37,374 nt of DNA, from positions 1 through 37,374 of the forward strand of contig JAZQCM010000039.1 of the NCBI GenBank assembly GCA_045546275.1, read 5' to 3'. Under the pieces are notes generated by a model, which was given only the letters and a program-made list of their open reading frames with translations, had not been told where the DNA came from and did no database searches. This DNA is from RGIG1927 sp045546275 (GTDB lineage Bacteria > Bacillota > Clostridia > UMGS1883). Shown here piece after piece: positions 15,665 to 23,484 of this stretch (the first letter of the stretch is position 1; every line of letters starts with the position of its first letter). The position numbers and the translations under genes are program-made.

Positions 15665-17503
15665 TTATTCACTGAACTGTCCGTTATACAACAGTGCATA
15701 CATACCATTTAACGCCAGAAGCTCTTCATGTGTACCACTCTCCTGAACACGACCGTCATTAATAACAACAATCTTATCCGCATTTTTAATTGTGGACAAT
15801 CTGTGTGCAATAACAAAGCAGGTTCTGCCGTACATAAGGTTTTTCATAGCTTCCTGTATTTTAATTTCGGTACGGGTGTCAACCGAGGAGGTCGCTTCGT
15901 CCAAAATTAAAATTTCGGGGTCGGCAATCATAGCTCGTGCAATAGAAAGAAGCTGTCTTTGACCAACCGAAACATTTGATGCATCGTCGGTTAAAACCGT
16001 GTCGTAGCCTTCGGGGAGACGCTCAATAAACTCGTGACAGTTTGCAAGACGAGCAGCGTATTCCACTTCTTCATCACTTGCATTAAGATTACCGTAGCGG
16101 ATGTTTTCACGCACCGAAACCGAGAACATGTGTGTGTCCTGCAAAACTATTGCAATCTTACTTCTTACCGAGTCCTTTTTAACGTTCTGAATGTTTGTAC
16201 CGTCAATTAAAATTTCTCCCTTGTTAACATCGTAAAAACGAGTTAAAAGGTTTACAATTGTTGTTTTGCCTGCACCTGTAGGACCAACAAAGGCAATTGT
16301 CTGCCCTTCCTTTGCTTCAATGGAAACGTCCTTTAAAATAAGCCTTTTTTCGTCGTAGCCGAAGTCAATATTCTTAACCTCCACATGACCCTTTACATGG
16401 CCCAATTCCACATGGCTTTCCTCGCCCACATATTCATTTGGCTCATCCATAACTTCAAAAACTCTTTCCGCACCTGCCAGGGCTGACTGGATTGTTGCAA
16501 AAAGGTTTGCAATTTCGTTAATGGGACGAGAAAACTGAGTTGAGCATGAAAGGAACACCACAATTTCGCCAATTTCCAAAGTTTCAAAGCCAAAAACTGT
16601 AACAACTGCCAAAAGTCCGCCAATAAATGCAGTAACCGCATAGTTAAGGTTGGAAAACATGTTCATAATTGGCCCAACCGAGCCACTTATTACTTGTGCC
16701 TTAACAGCATTTTGATAATATTCACGGTTTTTCTTTTCAAAGTCCTCACAAACCTCGTCTTCACGGCAGAAAACCTTAACCGCATACTGACCTGAGATTG
16801 TTTCTTCAATGTGACCGTTCAATTCGCCCAACGCCGCCTGCTGACCCTTGTAAAAACGGGAGGTGTATTTTGCAATTTTCTTTGTGATAAAAAGCATTAA
16901 AGGCACAAGAATGAGTGTTACAATTGTAAGTGGAATGCTTATGTAAACCATCATACAGAAGGTGCCGATAAGCATAATCACACCCGACACAATCTGCGCA
17001 ACCGAGGTGGAAAGGGTTTGGTTCAAGGTGTCCACATCGTTTGTCATTCTGCTCATCAGTTCACCGTGGGTACGCTTGTCAAAATAGGCAACCGAAAGCT
17101 TTTCCATTTTGGAAAAAAGCTCCATGCGGATTTTTTGCACGGTTTTTTGGCTGATTACTGCTAAAAGTATGCTTTGCACACCCTGCGCCACTGCGCTCAC
17201 AAGGTACAATCCAATCAAAAGGGTAAGGTTACCCATAATAAAATCAAAATCAATCACAGGTTCTGCAATTGCGTTAATAACAGGCTTTTGCAAGTATGTT
17301 GCCACAAGGCTTGACAAGGTCTGGAACACAACAAGCAGCAAAACTGCACAAATTGCAAACTTAAAAGAGCCAAGATAGCCAATTACCCGAAAAAGTGTTC
17401 CCTTGGCATTTTTAGCTTTTTCTGTAGGTCTCATTCCAGGTCCCCCCGGTCTTCCACCGGGGCGAGGGGGTCCGCCCATAGGTCCACGCTGTTCTGCTCT
17501 CAT
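15665..17503 (-). CDS. ABC exporter, membrane and ATPase half (catalytic-site subunit)
   Basis: This is one half of a heterodimeric type IV ABC exporter of the BmrCD/TM287-288 kind, which pump drugs, lipids or peptides out of the cell. The 612 residues begin with an unusual Gly/Pro/Arg-rich tail (about 1-32), then six membrane helices (about 45-330) and a nucleotide-binding domain with Walker A GPTGAGKTT (about 404), signature NVSVGQRQLLS and Walker B ILILDEATSSVD with the catalytic Glu. The signature VSVGQ departs from LSGGQ, as in the partner-type subunit whose signature faces the degenerate site. The start overlaps the end of the upstream ABC gene by four bases, so both halves are coupled. 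The substrate is not known. Confidence 0.93.
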   Translation of the reverse strand: MRAEQRGPMGGPPRPGGRPGGPGMRPTEKAKNAKGTLFRVIGYLGSFKFAICAVLLLVVFQTLSSLVATYLQKPVINAIAEPVIDFDFIMGNLTLLIGLYLVSAVAQGVQSILLAVISQKTVQKIRMELFSKMEKLSVAYFDKRTHGELMSRMTNDVDTLNQTLSTSVAQIVSGVIMLIGTFCMMVYISIPLTIVTLILVPLMLFITKKIAKYTSRFYKGQQAALGELNGHIEETISGQYAVKVFCREDEVCEDFEKKNREYYQNAVKAQVISGSVGPIMNMFSNLNYAVTAFIGGLLAVVTVFGFETLEIGEIVVFLSCSTQFSRPINEIANLFATIQSALAGAERVFEVMDEPNEYVGEESHVELGHVKGHVEVKNIDFGYDEKRLILKDVSIEAKEGQTIAFVGPTGAGKTTIVNLLTRFYDVNKGEILIDGTNIQNVKKDSVRSKIAIVLQDTHMFSVSVRENIRYGNLNASDEEVEYAARLANCHEFIERLPEGYDTVLTDDASNVSVGQRQLLSIARAMIADPEILILDEATSSVDTRTEIKIQEAMKNLMYGRTCFVIAHRLSTIKNADKIVVINDGRVQESGTHEELLALNGMYALLYNGQFSE

Positions 17504-19233
17504 TCCTCGTCACTCCTTTCCATTTGTGAATAGTAAATTTCTTGGTAAACGGCATTGTTTTCCATTAATTCATCATGTGTGCCGCTTCCCACAATCTGTC
17601 CGTTTTCCATAACTAAAATTTTATCAGCATCTCTTACTGCGCTTATTCTTTGTGCAATAAGTATAACAGTGGTGCCGTCCATTTCTTCACGGAGCATTTT
17701 TCTTATTTTGCCCTCGGTTGCGGTATCCACTGCACTTGTGGAGTCGTCAAAAATAAGTATTTTCGGCTTTTTAATAAGTGCACGTGCAATGGAAAGTCGC
17801 TGCTTTTGTCCACCCGAGAAGTTAACGCCTCTCTGACCGAGCACCGCATCATAGCCGTCGGGGTTTTTGGAAATAAATTCCGATGCCTGTGCTCTTTCTG
17901 CCGCTTCTTTAATTTCTTCTTCTGTTGCATCATTTTTACCCCAGCGAAGATTGTCGGAAATTGTGCCTGTGAAAAGTATCACATTCTGCAGCACCATTCC
18001 CACTCCCTCACGGAGGGTTTCAATGTCATAGTTTCTTACATCAGTTCCGTCAACTATTACCTGACCGCCTGTAACGTCGTAAAGTCGGGGAATAAGGTTA
18101 ACAAGGGTTGATTTGCCTGAGCCTGTTGAGCCTAAAATGGCAAGGGTTTCACCGGGGTTAACGGTGAAGGAAATATTTTTCAAAACATCCTCACCGCCTG
18201 CGTCACGGTAGCGGAAGGATACGTTCTTAAATTCAACCTTACCTTCACTAACCTTTGTTGTACGAGGTGCTTTGCCGTTTTCAATGTCAACCTTTTCGTC
18301 CAGAACCTCATTAATTCTTGCTGCAGAAGCCGATGCACGGGAAATTGACATGAACATCATGCTCATCATCATAATTGATGACAAAATTCGTGTTGCATAC
18401 ATAATAAACGCCGAAACCTCGCCAACCTCCATGTTGCCCATGCCAACAAGGTTTGCACCAAACCACATAATTGCAACAACCGAAATGTTCATTACAATAC
18501 TAACTCCGGGCATCATAAGCGCCATAAGCTTGTGTGCACGGATGGAAATGTCAACATAATCGTCATTAGCCTCACCAAAGCGCATGGTTTCGTGGTCTGC
18601 ACGGTTATACGCCTTTACAACTCTTATGCCTGTAAGGTTTTCCTGAATAACAGCATTCACCTTGTCAAGCTTACCTTGCACAACCTTAAAAAGCGGGAAG
18701 GTTTTTTTAATATTAAATGCAATAATGCCCACAATAATGGGAATTGCCACTAAGAAAACAATTGCAAGCTTAGGCTGCAGTCTTACAGCGTAAATAATAC
18801 CGCCCACAAAAAGCATTGGTGAACGCACCATCATTCTCAGCGCCATGCCCACAATGTTCTGGAGCATTACAACGTCGTTTGTTGTTCTTGTAACCAGGCT
18901 TGCTGTGGAAAACTTGTCAATATTTGCAAAGGAATACTGTTGTATTTTTTTGTAAATATCGTCACGAAGCCTGTAGCCAAAGTACTGGCTTGCCTTTGTT
19001 GCAAAATAGCCGCAGCCAACGCCGCCAATCATGCCCAAAACCGCAACCAGCATCATTTCTATGCCCTTTTCCAAAATGTACATCTGCCCCATTCCCTGAC
19101 GGATGCCCACGTCCACAATGTCGCTCATAATGTCGGGCTGGCGAAGGTCGCAGTAAACCTCAAGTATCATGAGCACAGGCGCAAGAATTACCCACACCCA
19201 TGCACCCTTAAGATATTTCAGATACCTTTTCAT
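17500..19233 (-). CDS. ABC exporter, membrane and ATPase half (degenerate-site subunit)
   Basis: The partner half-exporter has 577 residues: six membrane helices (about 15-300), then a nucleotide-binding domain with Walker A GSTGSGKST (about 365), a canonical signature NFSGGQKQRLS and Walker B ILIFDDSTSAVD. The catalytic Glu after Walker B is replaced by Asp, as in TM287 and related asymmetric exporters, so one of the two ATP sites of the dimer should hydrolyse poorly. It overlaps both the MarR gene upstream and the second half-exporter downstream by four bases each (ATGA), giving a tightly coupled three-gene operon. Confidence 0.94.
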   Translation of the reverse strand: MKRYLKYLKGAWVWVILAPVLMILEVYCDLRQPDIMSDIVDVGIRQGMGQMYILEKGIEMMLVAVLGMIGGVGCGYFATKASQYFGYRLRDDIYKKIQQYSFANIDKFSTASLVTRTTNDVVMLQNIVGMALRMMVRSPMLFVGGIIYAVRLQPKLAIVFLVAIPIIVGIIAFNIKKTFPLFKVVQGKLDKVNAVIQENLTGIRVVKAYNRADHETMRFGEANDDYVDISIRAHKLMALMMPGVSIVMNISVVAIMWFGANLVGMGNMEVGEVSAFIMYATRILSSIMMMSMMFMSISRASASAARINEVLDEKVDIENGKAPRTTKVSEGKVEFKNVSFRYRDAGGEDVLKNISFTVNPGETLAILGSTGSGKSTLVNLIPRLYDVTGGQVIVDGTDVRNYDIETLREGVGMVLQNVILFTGTISDNLRWGKNDATEEEIKEAAERAQASEFISKNPDGYDAVLGQRGVNFSGGQKQRLSIARALIKKPKILIFDDSTSAVDTATEGKIRKMLREEMDGTTVILIAQRISAVRDADKILVMENGQIVGSGTHDELMENNAVYQEIYYSQMERSDEE

Positions 19234-19667
19234 TTATTTTCCCCCATTTCTAAAAGCTCTTTTAACCTGTCACGCTTTTTCCCAAGTAAGTAGCGGAAGG
19301 TTTCAATTTCCTCTTTTGTAAAATCCTTGTATATTTCCTTTTCCATCTTTGAAATTGCGTCGTCGCATTTTCGTTGAATGTCCCTGCCCTTTTCGGTAAT
19401 AAAAACTCTCATTATTCTCAAATCGTTTTCATCGCTTTTTCTTTCAATCAAGCCGTTTTTTTCCATGGTCTGGAGCATAACGGTAATTGTTGCAGGGGTA
19501 AGATGCTCAATTTTTGCAATATCTGACTGCTTGCACCCGTCATGGTCGGAAAGGTATTTTAAAATTGGCGGTTGCCCTTTTCCCAATCCGAACTGACTAA
19601 GGGTTTGATGAAACACAGTAAAATGAAGCCTGTTAACTTCTCTCACACGCTTTTCAACCTCTCGCAT
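19230..19667 (-). CDS. MarR family regulator of the ABC exporter operon
   Basis: A 145-residue winged-helix protein with the recognition region KQSDIAKIEHLTPATITVML and wing LIERKSDENDLRIMRVFITE, which holds the conserved Asp-Arg-type wing pattern. MarR proteins repress their own operon until a ligand, often a toxic phenolic or antibiotic, releases them. The start is the ATG at 19667, with GGAGGTG four bases away; an in-frame ATG at 19694 lies within the operator and has no ribosome binding site. Two operator palindromes cover its own promoter, so self-repression of the exporter is the simplest reading. Confidence 0.93.
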   Translation of the reverse strand: MREVEKRVREVNRLHFTVFHQTLSQFGLGKGQPPILKYLSDHDGCKQSDIAKIEHLTPATITVMLQTMEKNGLIERKSDENDLRIMRVFITEKGRDIQRKCDDAISKMEKEIYKDFTKEEIETFRYLLGKKRDRLKELLEMGENK

Positions 19668-19687
19668 ATTGCACCTCCATATTTTAG

Positions 19688-19713
19688 TTAGCACACTAAT
19701 TTTAGCATACTAA
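19688..19713. promoter_or_regulatory. Double MarR operator
   Basis: Two palindromes, TTAG-CACA-CTAA (19688-19699) and TTAG-CATA-CTAA (19702-19713), are spaced 14 bp centre to centre; together they also form a larger inverted repeat AGTTAG...CTAACT. They overlap the -10 and spacer of the MarR promoter. Confidence 0.8.
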
Positions 19714-19727
19714 CTATTTTTTGTCAA
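19699..19727 (-). promoter_or_regulatory. Promoter of the MarR-ABC operon
   Basis: Minus strand TTGACA (19722-19727), 17 bases, TAAAAT (19699-19704). The spacer and -10 lie within the operator palindromes, so bound MarR would block RNA polymerase. Confidence 0.82.
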
Positions 19728-19743
19728 TAGCACTTGACAGTTA

Positions 19744-19752
19744 TGATATAAT
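19744..19752 (+). promoter_or_regulatory. Extended -10 promoter of the Nudix gene
   Basis: TGATATAAT (TG, one base, TATAAT at 19747-19752) with only a poor -35; 17 bases before the ATG at 19769, so the leader is very short. It starts about 30 bp from the MarR operator and might also be touched by MarR. Confidence 0.5.
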
Positions 19753-19768
19753 AAATTTGGTGATAATT

Positions 19769-20233
19769 ATGAAACAAACAACCCTTTGCTACATTGAAAA
19801 AGACAATAAATATCTTATGCTACATCGCACAAAAAAAGAAAAGGATGAAAATAAAGACAAATGGATTGGCATAGGCGGAAAAATTGAAGAAGGCGAAACC
19901 CCCACACAATGTGTTCTCCGCGAAGCAAAGGAGGAAACAGGACTTACCTTAAACGAAGTAATCTTCCGTGCAATTATTTATTTCCGCAACAGCTTTTATG
20001 CCGATGAGGACATGTACCTTTTCACCTGCAATGATTTTTCGGGCACCATTAAAGAGTGCGACGAGGGTGATCTGGAATGGATTGATAAAGAAGAATTGTA
20101 TAACCTCACCCTTTGGGAGGGGGACAAAATATTTTTGAAAGAGTTATCCACCTCCGAAAGCTTTTTTGAATTAACCTTAAACTATGAGAAAGATAAATTA
20201 ATAAGCCACGAATTTAAAAACGGCGATGCATAA
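19769..20233 (+). CDS. Nudix hydrolase (MutT-like, 8-oxo-dGTP diphosphatase type)
   Basis: The 154-residue protein has a full Nudix box, GGKIEEGE then REAKEETGL (about residues 34-56), the signature that binds magnesium and cuts nucleoside diphosphate-X bonds. The opening TTLCYIEKDNKYLMLHR and the WIGIGGK context are those of the MutT/8-oxo-dGTP group, so removal of oxidised nucleotides is likely, but the exact substrate cannot be deduced. The ATG at 19769 has GGTGAT upstream; a longer frame from 19721 runs back through the promoter and is rejected. Confidence 0.88.
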   Translation: MKQTTLCYIEKDNKYLMLHRTKKEKDENKDKWIGIGGKIEEGETPTQCVLREAKEETGLTLNEVIFRAIIYFRNSFYADEDMYLFTCNDFSGTIKECDEGDLEWIDKEELYNLTLWEGDKIFLKELSTSESFFELTLNYEKDKLISHEFKNGDA

Positions 20234-20247
20234 GCACCGCCGTTTTT
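20216..20247. terminator. Bidirectional terminator after the Nudix gene
   Basis: Stem AAAAACGGCGATG / CACCGCCGTTTTT (one mismatch) with a six-base loop; it contains the Nudix stop codon and also ends the converging kinase-like gene. Confidence 0.82.
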
Positions 20248-20252
20248 CTTTT

Positions 20253-20834
20253 TTATAACAAGCCTTCAATAATCTTCACACAGCCATCAATGCCGAATTT
20301 AGAAGAGTCAAGGCAAATGTCGTAGCTTTCGCAAGCGCCCCACTTCTTTGTGGAATAGAAGTTGTAGTAGCTTGCTCTTTCCTTGTCAATTCTTTTCACT
20401 CTCTTTTCAGCCTTGCCGGGAGCAATACCGTCACGCTCAATGGCACGCTGAATTCTGTCTTCAATGGGAGCTGTAATGAACACGTTTATTACGTTGTCGT
20501 TGTTTCTTAAAACATAGTCAGCGCATCTGCCCACAATAACACAGCTTTCTCTTTCGGCAATTTTTTTAATTGCCTGCATCTGTGCAAGGAAAACCTTGTG
20601 GTTTAAGGGCATTTCGCCTGAGTCGTACTTAGTTGCAGAGAAGGACAAAAATGCGGAAATGGGCTTTTCGTCATTTCTTGCAAAAACCTCGGGGCAAAGT
20701 CCCGATTCCTTTGCCGCTTCAACAAGAAGCTCACTGTTGTAGCACTTAATGCCTAAATCTTCGGCAATCTTCTGTCCGATAAGTCTTCCTCCCGAACCGT
20801 AGCTACGACCGATGGTAATAATAGTTTTTTTCAT
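20253..20834 (-). CDS. Cytidylate kinase-like family protein
   Basis: A 193-residue P-loop protein. It starts KKTIITIGRSYGSGGRLIG, a Walker A variant typical of the cytidylate_kin2 family, and has the central CVIVGRCADYVLRN motif and a lid region (RDGIAPGKAEKRVKRIDKER). The family resembles CMP kinase but is shorter, usually co-exists with a real Cmk, and its substrate is not established. It follows typA by about 20 bases on the same strand and is likely cotranscribed. Confidence 0.88.
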   Translation of the reverse strand: MKKTIITIGRSYGSGGRLIGQKIAEDLGIKCYNSELLVEAAKESGLCPEVFARNDEKPISAFLSFSATKYDSGEMPLNHKVFLAQMQAIKKIAERESCVIVGRCADYVLRNNDNVINVFITAPIEDRIQRAIERDGIAPGKAEKRVKRIDKERASYYNFYSTKKWGACESYDICLDSSKFGIDGCVKIIEGLL

Positions 20835-20854
20835 TTTTATTCCCCTTTCTGTAT

Positions 20855-22693
20855 TTATTGCTCTAAAGCTTTTTTCTTTCTGTTTGCTTCCTTTGCTCTT
20901 AAATCAGCGTTTAAGATTTTCTTTCTTATTCTCAAATGGTTAGGTGTTACCTCAACCAATTCATCCTCAGCAATAAATTCCAAACATTCCTCCAAGCTCA
21001 TTTCCTTGGGCGAAACAAGCCTTAAGGCTTCGTCACTGCCTGCAGCACGCATGTTTGTTGCCTGCTTTTTCTTACAAACATTAACAACAATGTCCTCACC
21101 ACGGGCATTTTCGCCAACAACCATGCCCTCGTAAACCTCAACGCCTGCACCAATGAACATTGTTCCTCTGTCCTGAGCGTTGAAAAGTCCGTAAGCAACG
21201 CTTTCACCGGTTTCGTAGGAAATAAGCGAGCCACGTGAACGGGTGGAAATTTCGGTAGGTGTGTAGGGCTCGTAAGAATCAAACACATGGTTAATAATGC
21301 CGGTTCCCTTTGTTGCGGTCAGAAGCTCACTACGGTAGCCAATAAGACCACGTGCAGGGATTTTGAATTCCATTTTTGTGTAGCCCTGTGCAGAGGGGGT
21401 CATGTTTGTCATGTTGCCTCGTCTTAAGCCAATGCCCTCCATAACAACCCCTGTATATTCATCGGGCACGTCAACTGTCAAAAGCTCAATAGGCTCGCAC
21501 AAAACTCCGTCAATTTCCTTGTTGATTGTCTGAGGTCTGGAAACCTGGAATTCGTAGCCCTGACGGCGCATGTTTTCAATAAGCACACTAAGGTGAAGTT
21601 CCCCTCTGCCCGACACAACAAAGCTGTCGGGTGAATCGGTTTCCTCAACACGTAAGCTAATGTTACTTTCCAATTCCTTCATGAGTCTGTCACGGATGTG
21701 ACGACTGGTTACATAGTCGCCATCTCGTCCTGCAAAGGGAGAGTTGTTAACAGAAAAGGTCATTGACAAAACAGGCTCGTCAACCTCAACAAATTCCAAT
21801 GGCTCAACAACCCCCTGCTCGCAGATTGTGTCGCCTATATTAATTTTTTCAATACCACTTATTGCAACAATTTCACCTGCACCTGCTTCGTCCACAACCT
21901 CTTTTTTAACGTCCTTATAGGTTAAAATTTTTGTGGCTCTTGCAGTGTAGGGCTTTTCGCCCTCACGGCACACGGTAATGGGCATGTTTGTTTTAACAAC
22001 ACCACGGTTAATTCTGCCCACGGCAATTCTTCCTGTAAATGCGTCGTAGTCAATGTTACTTACAAGCATCTGGAAAGTGCCTTCTCGTGTGTCAGCAGGT
22101 GAAGGAATATGTTCAAGTATAATGTCAAACAAAACGCTTAAATCATCGGGATGGTTTTCAGGGGCCAAAGAAGCCCAGCCGTCACGACCCGAAACATACA
22201 CAACAGGTGCTTCAAGCTGTTCCTCGGTTGCATCAAGGTCAATGAATAAGTCAAGTAATTCGTCTGTAACCTCGTAGGGGCGTGCATTTGGTCTGTCAAC
22301 CTTGTTTATTACCATAATGGGGCAAAGATTAAGTGCCAATGCCTTTTTAAGAACAAATCTTGTCTGAGGCATACAGCCTTCAAAGGCGTCAACAAGTAAA
22401 AGCACACCGTCAACCATTTTAAGTCCGCGTTCAACCTCGCCGCCAAAGTCGGCGTGTCCGGGAGTGTCCAAAATATTAATCTTCACGCCCTTATATTCAA
22501 GGGATGTATTCTTGGCAAGGATTGTAATGCCTCTTTCCTTTTCCAAGTCGTTTGAGTCCATCACTCTTTCGTCAACCTGCTCATTTTCACGAAAAACACC
22601 GCTTTGCTTGAGCATTGCATCAACCAAGGTTGTTTTGCCGTGGTCAACGTGAGCAATAATTGCGATGTTCCTTATATTCTGTGGTTCTGTCAT
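20855..22693 (-). CDS. typA: Translational GTPase TypA/BipA
   Basis: TypA is a ribosome-bound GTPase that helps large-subunit assembly and translation under stress. The 612 residues carry all GTPase motifs: AHVDHGKTTLVDAML (G1), RGITI (G2), DTPGHADFGGEVER (G3) and NKVDRPNARP (G4). EF-G-like domains II and III follow, then the TypA-specific C-terminal domain (GSDEALRLVSPKEMSLEECL, VEVTPNHLRIRKKIL). Length and motif order are normal. GGAGG lies seven bases before the ATG. Confidence 0.97.
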   Translation of the reverse strand: MTEPQNIRNIAIIAHVDHGKTTLVDAMLKQSGVFRENEQVDERVMDSNDLEKERGITILAKNTSLEYKGVKINILDTPGHADFGGEVERGLKMVDGVLLLVDAFEGCMPQTRFVLKKALALNLCPIMVINKVDRPNARPYEVTDELLDLFIDLDATEEQLEAPVVYVSGRDGWASLAPENHPDDLSVLFDIILEHIPSPADTREGTFQMLVSNIDYDAFTGRIAVGRINRGVVKTNMPITVCREGEKPYTARATKILTYKDVKKEVVDEAGAGEIVAISGIEKINIGDTICEQGVVEPLEFVEVDEPVLSMTFSVNNSPFAGRDGDYVTSRHIRDRLMKELESNISLRVEETDSPDSFVVSGRGELHLSVLIENMRRQGYEFQVSRPQTINKEIDGVLCEPIELLTVDVPDEYTGVVMEGIGLRRGNMTNMTPSAQGYTKMEFKIPARGLIGYRSELLTATKGTGIINHVFDSYEPYTPTEISTRSRGSLISYETGESVAYGLFNAQDRGTMFIGAGVEVYEGMVVGENARGEDIVVNVCKKKQATNMRAAGSDEALRLVSPKEMSLEECLEFIAEDELVEVTPNHLRIRKKILNADLRAKEANRKKKALEQ

Positions 22694-22783
22694 ATAAATT
22701 CCTCCGATGTATAATTAATCAACCGAAACTCCGTTTGCAAAGTTTCATCCTGACCTCTTCACTATTCCCTTTTACCTTTTCCC

Positions 22784-22820
22784 TGTAACAGAAAAATAAT
22801 TTCTTTATTTTTCTGTTACA
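22784..22820. repeat. Perfect 16-bp hairpin across the end of the HD-domain gene
   Basis: TGTAACAGAAAAATAA and its exact reverse complement are separated by five bases. It covers the last codons and stop of the HD gene. Neither side has a T run, so it is not a standard terminator; it may protect the mRNA 3' end or act otherwise. Confidence 0.75.
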
Positions 22821-23377
22821 AAAGCGCTCCAGGTATCCGCAAACTGCAAAAGTAAAAGCAGCGGACATTCCTTTGTTGCAACGCTCTTGTTGTCGTCAAC
22901 GTACTGACCGTCGTGGTAAATAATTGCCTGCACCTCTTCTTCGGTTAAATGAATGTAAGGAAGTGCTAAATACAAGCTCCTCACAGGCACCGACAAATAG
23001 GTTAAGTTATTATTAAAGCTGTAGGGCACCGATGCCGAATATCCAAACTGCTTTTGCCGTGGTGTAGGCTCGTTTTTAATATACTGAGGGTTGTTTGGCA
23101 TGCCAACCTTTCCCAAATCGTGAATAAGTGCCACAATGACACAGCTTTCATCTGTGATTGAGGGTGCTAATGCATGCTTTATTCTGAGCATATTTTCGCA
23201 CACGTTAACGCTGTGCTCTAAAAGCCCCTGCTCCTTTGAAAGATGGAACCTTGTAGATGCCGGTGCCGTAAGATACTCCGTTTCATTTTCCATAAATTCA
23301 ATAAGCTTATCAAATTCTTGTTTGCGCTCTGTAACAACGCTTTTCAATCTTTCATATCTTTCCAAAACTGTGGGCAT
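22805..23377 (-). CDS. HD-domain protein (putative phosphohydrolase)
   Basis: A 190-residue protein with the HD metal motif: HSVNVCENMLRI (first His), then VALIHDLGKVGMP (His-Asp, about residues 82-94), and a later YLALPYIHLTEEEVQAI and IIYHDGQYVDD stretch with further candidate ligands. HD proteins hydrolyse nucleotides or cyclic nucleotides, but the substrate of this group is unknown. It has its own promoter just upstream and precedes typA by about 110 bases on the same strand. Confidence 0.8.
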   Translation of the reverse strand: MPTVLERYERLKSVVTERKQEFDKLIEFMENETEYLTAPASTRFHLSKEQGLLEHSVNVCENMLRIKHALAPSITDESCVIVALIHDLGKVGMPNNPQYIKNEPTPRQKQFGYSASVPYSFNNNLTYLSVPVRSLYLALPYIHLTEEEVQAIIYHDGQYVDDNKSVATKECPLLLLLQFADTWSAFVTEK

Positions 23378-23411
23378 CGCATTTTCTCCGTTCTCATTCT
23401 TTTTCTAATTT

Positions 23412-23440
23412 ATTATACAATACTATCCATTTCTTTGCAA
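23412..23440 (-). promoter_or_regulatory. Promoter of the HD-domain gene
   Basis: Minus strand TTGCAA (23435-23440), 17 bases, TATAAT (23412-23417). It begins right at the T run of the pyruvate kinase terminator. Confidence 0.7.
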
Positions 23441-23442
23441 CA

Positions 23443-23484
23443 AAAAATTTAAGGACTTTGCCTTTGCAAAGCCCTTAAATTTTT
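23443..23484 (-). terminator. Pyruvate kinase terminator
   Basis: Long stem AAAAATTTAAGG-CTTTGC / GCAAAG-CCTTAAATTTTT with one internal mismatch and a short loop, then six Ts on the minus strand. It begins at the pyk stop codon. Confidence 0.88.
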
